Source: an uncultured Bacilli bacterium (GTDB lineage Bacteria; Bacillota_I; Bacilli_A; RF39; UBA660). Taken from it: a DNA stretch of 11,682 bases. Below the pieces are notes generated by a model. That model was not told where the DNA came from, did not search any database, and saw only the letters and a list, made by a program, of their open reading frames with translations. Below are positions 6,143 through 11,682 of the stretch, one piece after another. Location of the stretch: contig CANRIE010000116.1 of assembly GCA_947630585.1 (NCBI GenBank), positions 1 through 11,682 on the forward strand. The letters run 5' to 3'. A program made the translations under genes and the position numbers. The stretch's first letter is position 1, and each line of letters opens with the position of its first letter.

Positions 6143-7576
6143 ATGAAGGAAGATTTAAGAATAATAAAGCAAAAGTATGGGGAGCAGATGATGCATCTTG
6201 CACGAGAATTATTTCCAAGTATTCTTGAGGTTAAAGGGTTATTGCCTCGTATTTTATTAGAAAATTTTTATCCTAGTAGAAGTTTATATCAAGATATTAT
6301 AGATAATAATTTAAAAAATGATTTTAAAAACTTTATTAATAGTAAAGTTGAAGTTAAGGTTGAGAAGAGAGATACTTTAAAAAATCCTCAGGAGTTAATG
6401 AGGGATGCAGGATACGAATTATATGAATGTTTAAGTGATGATGATATTTATAAATTTAGAAAATACTATCATGAAGGAGAAGCACTTTGCACATTCAGGG
6501 GAGGAAGACTAAAGGGATGTTATGTTTTCTTTGCAGTTAAAGATGGAGCAGAAGAGTTAAACCGAGAAGACTTTAAATTTCCAAGCAGAGAAGATAAATA
6601 TGCAACGAGTGTTATAAGTATTCAATTTACAAGAGATGCAAGTCATTCCTTATCAATTAAAAATCGTTATAACCATAAAGTAGATAATCCAGATGCAACA
6701 TTTTCAAATAACTTAGATAATATAATTGAAGGCTTAAGTGAAAGTTTTGCAAGATATTACGGATTAAAACCCAAATATATAAATACTAATTTAGAAATTC
6801 CTAATTATGTTAGAGTAAATAATAAATATTATAAATATAATATGGTAATAAGAGGAGTTTATTATTGTCCTGATAATATAATTATTAAAGACTCGTGCGT
6901 TTTAAAACTTGATAAAGCAAAATATATAGTATTTGATTATTTTATTTTATCGTTAAGTGAAAAAACGATAACTTTATTTGATGGTAGTATTAATGATTCA
7001 TTTATAAGTAGTATAGGAAGTATTAAAGATAGTAAAATTGAAGTTACGTTAGTAGGTAATTATAGAGAAGTTAAAATTATTAAGAATGATGGAGTTATAA
7101 AACTAATTTTAGATAATGAAAATAAACTAGTTAGTTATACTAATCCTTTAGTAGAAGAGATAAATTCGAGATTTTTATATTTTAGTGAATATTTAAGAGA
7201 AATAAATATTCCAAATGTAAAAGTAATTCAAGATGATTTTCTATTCTGGAATCAAGATTTAGAACAATTTAATGGTTCTAATATAGAAATAATAGGTAAT
7301 AATTTTTTAAGAAATAATTTAAGATTAGCAAGTCTTGATTTATCTCTTGTAAGAGTAATGGGAAGAAATGCTTTATATATAAATGAAAACTTAACTAATT
7401 TAAATATTTCAAATGTTACTAAAATAGGTGATTATTCATTTTATAATATAAAAAGAAAAATAAATATTAAGGCTTATAATTTAGAAAGGGTTGGGGTTTT
7501 AAAAGATTTTGAATTTAAAAAACAAATAATGATGATTATTGAAGAAAATAAAGAGAGGAACAAACATGAAAAATGA
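6143..7576 (+). CDS. LRR protein 1 with a conserved unknown N-terminal domain (477 aa)
   Basis: First of two tandem paralogues. Residues 1-210 form an unrecognised domain with KYGE-x-MMHLAR near the start, CTFRGGRL (116-123), VFFAV (128-132) and a block at 153-208 containing TSVISIQF, SIKNRYNH and DNPDATFSNNLDNIIEGL. A beta-rich middle (about 220-335) carries YYKYN, YYCP-NNIII-like and KAKYIVFDYFIL motifs. Residues about 335-455 contain degenerate leucine-rich repeats of the LRR_5/BspA kind (IPNVKVIQDDFL, SNVTKIGDYSF), and the tail is charged. No signal peptide or membrane helix, so it is probably cytoplasmic, unlike secreted BspA proteins. The ATG at 6143 (AGGTG at 6134-6138) matches the paralogue's start; an earlier in-frame ATG at 6092 lies inside the upstream gene and is rejected. 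Its 3' end overlaps the next gene by 11 nt. Function unknown. Confidence 0.85.
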   Translation: MKEDLRIIKQKYGEQMMHLARELFPSILEVKGLLPRILLENFYPSRSLYQDIIDNNLKNDFKNFINSKVEVKVEKRDTLKNPQELMRDAGYELYECLSDDDIYKFRKYYHEGEALCTFRGGRLKGCYVFFAVKDGAEELNREDFKFPSREDKYATSVISIQFTRDASHSLSIKNRYNHKVDNPDATFSNNLDNIIEGLSESFARYYGLKPKYINTNLEIPNYVRVNNKYYKYNMVIRGVYYCPDNIIIKDSCVLKLDKAKYIVFDYFILSLSEKTITLFDGSINDSFISSIGSIKDSKIEVTLVGNYREVKIIKNDGVIKLILDNENKLVSYTNPLVEEINSRFLYFSEYLREINIPNVKVIQDDFLFWNQDLEQFNGSNIEIIGNNFLRNNLRLASLDLSLVRVMGRNALYINENLTNLNISNVTKIGDYSFYNIKRKINIKAYNLERVGVLKDFEFKKQIMMIIEENKERNKHEK

Positions 7577-9005
7577 TTTAAAAATAATAAAACGAAAATA
7601 TGGAGAAAAAATGATGCACTTAGCTCGCAAGTTATTTCCAACGTTATTAGAAGAAGAAGGTTTACTTTCAAGTATTATGTTAAAATTATTTGAACCTAAT
7701 CGGGATTTATATGATGATATTATTAATAATAACTTAGAAGTTGAATTTAAGAATTTTATCTATAGTCAAGTTGATGTTGAAAATGGGAAACGCATGATTA
7801 CAATCAAAACCCCAGAAGAGTTAATGGAGGAAGCTGGGTATCATTTATATTTATGTAAAAATGAAGAAGATATTCAAAGCTTTAGAAAATATTATGCTAA
7901 AGGTGAAGAACTTTGTACATTTATGGGAGGAAGATTAGAGCGTTGTCATGTTTTCTTTGCTGTAAGGCATGATGTTGATAGTATAAGACGGGAAGAATTT
8001 AAAAATCCAAAACGAGAGGACTTATATGGAACAAGTGTTATAAGCATTCAATTTGATCGTGATTACACTCATAACTTATCAATCAAAAATCGTTATAACC
8101 ATCGGGTGAATGATCCTGATGCAACTTTCTCAAATAACTTAGATAATATAATTGAAGGGTTAACCGATAGTTTTGCAAAATATTATGGATTAGAACAAAA
8201 ATATCGTCATTTTAGTTTTGAAATACCAGGTTATGTTTTAGCTCGCGATGGCAAATATTATAAATATAACTTTGAACTATATAATACCTATTATTGTCCT
8301 AACAATATCATTATTGAAAACGGAGAAGTAAAAAAATATGATAAAGCCAAATATATAGTATTTGATTACTTTATATTAAAGTTAGATGGTGAAAAGAAAA
8401 TATTCTTAGCTGATAATTTAATTAATGATTCTTTCATTCAAAGTATAGGTGATATAAGGGATGCGAAAATTGAAATAACTAATCAAGATAATGGAAAAAA
8501 AATTGTGATAAAAAAATGTGATGGCAGGGAAATTATTATGGTTTTAGATTCTAAAAATTCTTTAATTAGTTATCAAAATGATAATGTTAAAGAAATAGGT
8601 AATAAGTTTTTATGTTGGGCGTATTCTTTAAAAAACTTATCTTTAAAAAGAGTTCAGATAATCGGAGATAGTTTTTTATACGGAAATAGAGTATTAGATG
8701 AATTAGATTTACCTAGTGTTAAAAGAATTGGAAATGATGCTTTATACTATAATGAGAATTTAGAAAGTATAGATTTACCAAATGTCCAAATAATTGGAGA
8801 TTATATGTTAATTAATAATCAAACTTTAACCAAATTTAATGCTCCTAATTTAAAAAGAGCGGGTTCAATTTTACTATTCAATAGAAATGAAATAGACTTT
8901 AATGCTCCAAAGCTTCAGTTTGTAAATCGAGTAAGTAAAGAAAGATTTCAAAGTCGATTAAGTGAAATAATTAGAGAAAATCGAGAGAGAGGAATGAAAT
9001 TATGA
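7566..9005 (+). CDS. LRR protein 2, paralogue of the upstream gene (479 aa)
   Basis: Nearly the same length and layout as LRR protein 1. The 56-residue core block (154-209 here) is identical at 45 positions, about 80%, while the C-terminal repeats have diverged, so the N-terminal domain is under stronger constraint. CTFMGGRL (117-124), SIKNRYNH and PDATFSNNLDNIIEGL are retained. The leucine-rich repeats are clearer here: IGDSFL, IGNDAL and IGDYML recur every 22 residues (G367, G389, G411) with LDLPSV, IDLPNV and APNL between them. No signal peptide. ATG 7566 follows GAGAGG (7553-7558); an earlier in-frame ATG at 7539 is rejected because it lacks paralogue support. It begins before the upstream stop (TGA 7574-7576) and ends with an ATGA overlap with the next gene, so translation of all three is likely coupled. 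Function unknown; probably arose by tandem duplication. Confidence 0.87.
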   Translation: MKNDLKIIKRKYGEKMMHLARKLFPTLLEEEGLLSSIMLKLFEPNRDLYDDIINNNLEVEFKNFIYSQVDVENGKRMITIKTPEELMEEAGYHLYLCKNEEDIQSFRKYYAKGEELCTFMGGRLERCHVFFAVRHDVDSIRREEFKNPKREDLYGTSVISIQFDRDYTHNLSIKNRYNHRVNDPDATFSNNLDNIIEGLTDSFAKYYGLEQKYRHFSFEIPGYVLARDGKYYKYNFELYNTYYCPNNIIIENGEVKKYDKAKYIVFDYFILKLDGEKKIFLADNLINDSFIQSIGDIRDAKIEITNQDNGKKIVIKKCDGREIIMVLDSKNSLISYQNDNVKEIGNKFLCWAYSLKNLSLKRVQIIGDSFLYGNRVLDELDLPSVKRIGNDALYYNENLESIDLPNVQIIGDYMLINNQTLTKFNAPNLKRAGSILLFNRNEIDFNAPKLQFVNRVSKERFQSRLSEIIRENRERGMKL

Positions 9006-9283
9006 TAAAGTTAAAAATTAGAAAGATAGATAATTTTAAATATTATTTAACTGATGAAAATAATAAGGAATATGAATTAAAAATAGAATTTCATGATATA
9101 GATGAACCAAAAGTAAATGATTATATATTTATGGATGAATCTTTATTAAGTATTAATTATTTATTAGCTTTTGGAAATCTTGATAGTAGTTATGGAAGAG
9201 ATATTAAAAGTAGCCAGGATAAAGATATAGTTGTAATAATAAGTGACAATAAAGAAATAATTTTAAAAAGATTATATGGATAA
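9002..9283 (+). CDS. Small unrecognised protein, last gene of the dnaB operon (93 aa)
   Basis: Short, highly charged protein with alternating hydrophobic and polar residues that suggest a small beta-barrel or beta-sandwich. It has no membrane segment or signal peptide. Recognisable stretches are LTDENNKEYELKIEFHDI near the start, AFGNLDSSYGRDIKS in the middle and an EIILKRLYG ending; I know no function for them. The ATG sits in an ATGA overlap with the upstream stop, which strongly supports coupled translation with LRR protein 2. The stop is only 3 nt before the thrS promoter, with no terminator between. A partner or regulator of the LRR proteins is possible but rests on position only. Confidence 0.8.
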   Translation: MIKLKIRKIDNFKYYLTDENNKEYELKIEFHDIDEPKVNDYIFMDESLLSINYLLAFGNLDSSYGRDIKSSQDKDIVVIISDNKEIILKRLYG

Positions 9284-9285
9284 TC

Positions 9286-9313
9286 TTGACAATTTAAAAA
9301 TAAGTGCTATAAT
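9286..9313 (+). promoter_or_regulatory. Consensus promoter of the thrS T-box leader
   Basis: Perfect TTGACA (9286-9291) and TATAAT (9308-9313) are separated by 16 bp, with TGC before the -10 box. This is the strongest promoter in the window and fits a gene controlled after initiation by a T-box. It starts 3 nt after the preceding stop codon. Confidence 0.9.
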
Positions 9314-9319
9314 TTTAGG

Positions 9320-9520
9320 CATAAATATGTTGATTAGGACATGGTTTATTAAAGTATTTTAAAAGAGAGTTAGTGGTTGGTGGAAACTAATAAATAATTA
9401 ATAAATTACTACCTATGAATTGGACTCGAAAGAGATTCCCGGGGAAACTCGTTAAGTGATTAAGAAAAATAAAGGATGGTACCGTCGTCTTGACTCCTTG
9501 GTACTATCTTTTTTATTTTT
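9320..9520 (+). ncRNA. Threonine T-box leader RNA
   Basis: The leader senses uncharged tRNA-Thr and lets transcription continue into thrS. The sequence shows the usual order: AGAGAGTTAGTGGTTGGTGG at the distal part of Stem I (9364-9383), a specifier region with two adjacent threonine codons, ACT (9408-9410) and ACC (9411-9413), and GGACTCGAAAGAG plus CCCGGGG for the Stem II region. The T-box motif AAAGGATGGTACCGTC follows (9471-9486) and then a terminator. TGGT in the T-box would pair with an ACCA acceptor end. Which of the two threonine codons is read cannot be settled by eye. The start at about 9320 is estimated from the -10 box. Confidence 0.93.
9471..9520 (+). terminator. T-box regulated terminator
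   Basis: ATGGTACC (9476-9483) pairs with GGTACTAT (9500-9507), with AAAG below the stem and TTTTTTATTTTT after it. The left arm is part of the T-box motif, so the antiterminator and terminator forms exclude each other. Confidence 0.88.
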
Positions 9521-9547
9521 AACATATTTAAGAAAGGAATGATAAAA

Positions 9548-11299
9548 ATGATAAATATTAAAGAAAATCCTGAATTAAATGTTTTAAATCATAGTTGTGC
9601 TCATTTAATGGCTCAAGCAATTAAACATTTATATCCCAAAGCTTTATTTTGGGTTGGACCAGTAATTACTGAAGGGTTTTACTATGATGTTGATTTAGGG
9701 GATGAGAAATTAACAGAAGATGATTTAGAAAAAATTGAAAAGGAAATGAAAAAAATTAGTAAGGATGGAAAAAAGATTATAAGACATGAGATAACGAGAG
9801 ATGAAGCCTTAGACATGTTTAAAGATGATCCTTATAAAATTGATTTAATTAATGAAATGGATAATGACACAGTTATTAGTTGTTATAGTCAGGGAGATTT
9901 CACAGATCTTTGTCGTGGCCCTCATGTTGATTCGGTTAAAGAACTTAAATACTTTAAGTTATTAAAGGTAAGTGGAGCATATTATAAGGGAGACTCTAAA
10001 AACAAAATGCTTCAAAGAATATATGGAGTTGTTTTTAAAAACGAAGATGATTTAAATAAGTATCTAATGGAACTCGAGGAAGCCAAGATGCGAGATCATA
10101 GAAAAATTGGAGCTAATTTAGAATTATTCATGTCTCATGATTTAGTTGGCAAAGGCATGCCTTTATGGTTACCAAATGGAGCAATTATTAGAAAACAACT
10201 TGAAAACTACATTTATGAAAAAGAACAAAAGTTAGGCTACTTACATGTTTATACACCATGTGTTGGCACAGTTGACTTATATAAAACATCCGGACACTGG
10301 GATCACTATAAAGAAAATATGTTCCCATCAATGAAAGTAGATGACGAAGAGTTTGTCTTACGACCAATGAATTGCCCACATCACATGTTAATTTATAAAA
10401 ATAGTTTGCATTCTTACAGGGATTTACCAATTAGAATTGGCGAATTTGCAACGGATTTTAGATATGAAGCAAGTGGTGCTGTTAAAGGCCTTGAAAGAGT
10501 TCGGTGCATGTGTCAAAATGATGCTCATTTATTTGTTCGTCCTGACCAAATTGGGGAAGAATTTAAAAAAGTTGTTTCTTTAATTCTTGATGTTTATAAA
10601 GATTTTGGACTTAAAGATTATTCATTTAGATTATCTTTAAGAGATCCAGAAGATAAGGAAAAATATTTTGATGATGAGGAAATGTGGAATACCGCGGAAG
10701 ATAAACTACGTGAGGTTTTAAATGAATTTGGATGTGAGTACAAAGAGGCAATAGGAGAAGCTGCTTTTTACGGACCAAAACTTGATGTTGAAGTAAAACC
10801 AGCAGTAGGACCAGAAGTTACTTTATCAACTTGCCAACTAGATTTCCTTCTTCCAAGGCGATTTGATTTATCATATATTGACCAAAATGGGGAAAAGCAA
10901 ACTCCAGTTGTTCTTCATAGAGCAATCTTTGGAACATTTGATAGATTTACAGCTTTTCTAATTGAAGAAACAAAGGGCGCATTCCCACTTTGGCTTGCCC
11001 CAATTGGTATTAATATAATTCCAGTTAACAATGATATTCATTTTGAATATGCGAGTAGTATAAAAAATACTTTAGAAGAGAGGGGATTTAGAGTAAACCT
11101 TGATAATCGAAATGAAAAATTAGGTTACAAGATGCGTGAAAGTCAAACTAAAAAAATTCCTATTACTTTAATTCTTGGTGACAAAGAAATGGAAAACAAA
11201 GAAATTAGTTATAGATTATACGGAGAAAAAGATACAACGACATTAAGTCTTGATAAATTCCTTAAGTTTGTAGAAGAAAAACGAGATAACAAAAATTAA
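9548..11299 (+). CDS. thrS: Threonyl-tRNA synthetase without a TGS domain
   Basis: Class II synthetase that charges tRNA-Thr with threonine, with editing of misactivated serine. The 583-aa form starts almost directly at the editing domain, with HSCAH (H15, H19) and CRGPH (C122, H126) forming the usual HxxxH...C...H site. The catalytic core follows: MNCPHHM (C276), motif 2 around FRYEASGAVKGLERVR, NDAHLF (H327) and VLHRAIFGT (H457), so the zinc ligands C276, H327 and H457 are all present. A C-terminal anticodon-binding domain runs from about 480 to 575. The typical protein is about 640 aa; the missing portion is the N-terminal TGS domain, as in mycoplasma ThrRS. I chose ATG 9548 because AAAGGA (9533-9538) is 9 nt upstream of it, whereas the ATG at 9539 directly abuts that RBS. 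Expression is controlled by the T-box leader. Confidence 0.96.
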   Translation: MINIKENPELNVLNHSCAHLMAQAIKHLYPKALFWVGPVITEGFYYDVDLGDEKLTEDDLEKIEKEMKKISKDGKKIIRHEITRDEALDMFKDDPYKIDLINEMDNDTVISCYSQGDFTDLCRGPHVDSVKELKYFKLLKVSGAYYKGDSKNKMLQRIYGVVFKNEDDLNKYLMELEEAKMRDHRKIGANLELFMSHDLVGKGMPLWLPNGAIIRKQLENYIYEKEQKLGYLHVYTPCVGTVDLYKTSGHWDHYKENMFPSMKVDDEEFVLRPMNCPHHMLIYKNSLHSYRDLPIRIGEFATDFRYEASGAVKGLERVRCMCQNDAHLFVRPDQIGEEFKKVVSLILDVYKDFGLKDYSFRLSLRDPEDKEKYFDDEEMWNTAEDKLREVLNEFGCEYKEAIGEAAFYGPKLDVEVKPAVGPEVTLSTCQLDFLLPRRFDLSYIDQNGEKQTPVVLHRAIFGTFDRFTAFLIEETKGAFPLWLAPIGINIIPVNNDIHFEYASSIKNTLEERGFRVNLDNRNEKLGYKMRESQTKKIPITLILGDKEMENKEISYRLYGEKDTTTLSLDKFLKFVEEKRDNKN

Positions 11300-11326
11300 T
11301 TTAATTTTTGCTATCCTCTTTTTTTT
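11277..11326 (+). terminator. Long AT-rich terminator of thrS
   Basis: CAAAAATTA (11290-11298) pairs with TAATTTTTG (11302-11310) over a 3-nt loop. The stem can be extended through GATA/TATC and GA/TC with small bulges to AAAAA against the final run of eight T (11319-11326). The lower arm lies within the last codons of thrS. Confidence 0.65.
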
Positions 11327-11341
11327 AGATTGTTTTTTTGT

Positions 11342-11353
11342 TATAATTATACT
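11342..11353 (+). promoter_or_regulatory. Candidate -10 region of the pilin-like gene
   Basis: TATAAT (11342-11347) and an adjoining TATACT (11348-11353) precede the ATG at 11364 without a good -35 box; only T-rich DNA lies at the right distance. Initiation from either would leave a leader of about 10 nt or less, with only AGTGAT (11354-11359) as a weak RBS candidate. Confidence 0.35.
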
Positions 11354-11363
11354 AGTGATTATT

Positions 11364-11682
11364 ATGAAAGATAAACGGGGATTTACGTTAGTAGAATTAC
11401 TAGGAGTAGTGGTAATTCTTGGAATTGTTTTTGGTCTTGCTGTTGTTGCATATAGAAGTACTAGAGGAGAAATTAATAAAACCTATTATAGTGCGTTAGA
11501 AGAGAGTTTATTAATACCAGGTGGAAATTATTTTAGTTATAATAAAGGAATGGGACCTAGTATATTTGGAGATACTGCGAAAGTTAAAATAAAAGATTTA
11601 AAGGATGAGGGGTATCTTGATACTGAGGTTCTTGATAGTGAGGGAAACTCTTGTGATTTAGAAAATAGTTATGTTGGAGCAT
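11364..11682 (+). CDS. Type IV pilin-like (pseudopilin) protein, 5' part
   Basis: The first 106 residues are visible before the window ends. MKDKRG-FTLVELLGVVVILGI is a prepilin leader: cleavage by prepilin peptidase is expected after G6, giving an N-terminal Phe with the conserved Glu at mature position 5. A hydrophobic helix spans about residues 7-29, and the remaining part is a soluble domain with KDLKDEGYLDTEVLD and a cysteine in NSCDLEN. Such proteins are exported and assembled into pili or competence-type pseudopili (family knowledge). The gene is separated from thrS by a terminator. An in-frame GTG at 11355 is possible but the ATG is more likely. The fragment at 39-200 resembles the C-terminal end of this class; the two cannot be compared because this gene is cut. 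Confidence 0.85.
   Translation, partial: MKDKRGFTLVELLGVVVILGIVFGLAVVAYRSTRGEINKTYYSALEESLLIPGGNYFSYNKGMGPSIFGDTAKVKIKDLKDEGYLDTEVLDSEGNSCDLENSYVGA

Noticed and set aside
7474..7671. Minus-strand open frame over the junction of the two LRR genes
   Set aside because: Antisense to two well-supported overlapping genes; hydrophobic composition is a by-product of Lys/Glu-rich codons on the other strand.
10188..10430. Minus-strand open frame inside thrS
   Set aside because: Antisense to conserved ThrRS motifs and without start signals of its own.
1..11682. UGA read as tryptophan (Mycoplasma-type code)
   Set aside because: No coding region contains an internal UGA; two genes end in UGA at natural family ends, and Trp is UGG throughout.
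1..11682. CRISPR arrays, tRNA genes, insertion sequences
   Set aside because: No regularly spaced repeats, no tRNA cloverleaf signature and no transposase or terminal repeats were seen in the intergenic stretches.

Overview
The window is very AT-rich chromosomal DNA of a low-GC Gram-positive (Bacillota) lineage. Markers are a Bacillus-type DnaB initiation protein, an FtsK/SpoIIIE translocase, a T-box leader upstream of thrS, and AGGAGG/GAGGTGAT ribosome binding sites. UGA acts only as a stop and tryptophan is UGG, so this is not a Mycoplasma-type code. The T-box, the threonyl-tRNA synthetase without a TGS domain and the pseudopilin-like gene suggest an uncultured gut Bacilli relative near the Mollicutes (RF39-like); that placement is inference. 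All full-length protein genes are on the plus strand.

Layout. 1-278: an orphan C-terminal fragment of a pseudopilin-family-like protein, then a terminator whose 3' arm doubles as the -35 region of the next promoter. 279-2561: ftsK. 2613-3901: two unrecognised membrane-anchored proteins, closely spaced. 3902-4140: a busy intergenic region holding convergent terminators, a probable ~70-nt small RNA on the minus strand with its own promoter and a perfect 20-bp palindrome over that promoter, and the dnaB promoter. 4141-9283: a tight run of dnaB, a metallophosphoesterase, two tandem paralogous leucine-rich-repeat proteins sharing an N-terminal domain I do not recognise, and a 93-aa protein. Gaps are at most 15 nt or the genes overlap. 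9286-11326: a consensus promoter, threonine T-box leader and thrS, closed by an AT-rich terminator. 11364-11682: the 5' part of a type IV pilin-like gene cut by the window end.

How it fits together. In Bacillus subtilis dnaB is followed by dnaI and, two genes later, thrS. Here the dnaB...thrS frame is kept but the slot holding the helicase loader DnaI is filled by the metallophosphoesterase-LRR-LRR-small protein cassette. That replacement, the conserved LRR-linked domain, and the operator-controlled minus-strand RNA are the most interesting parts. The rest (chromosome segregation, replication initiation, threonine charging) is housekeeping.
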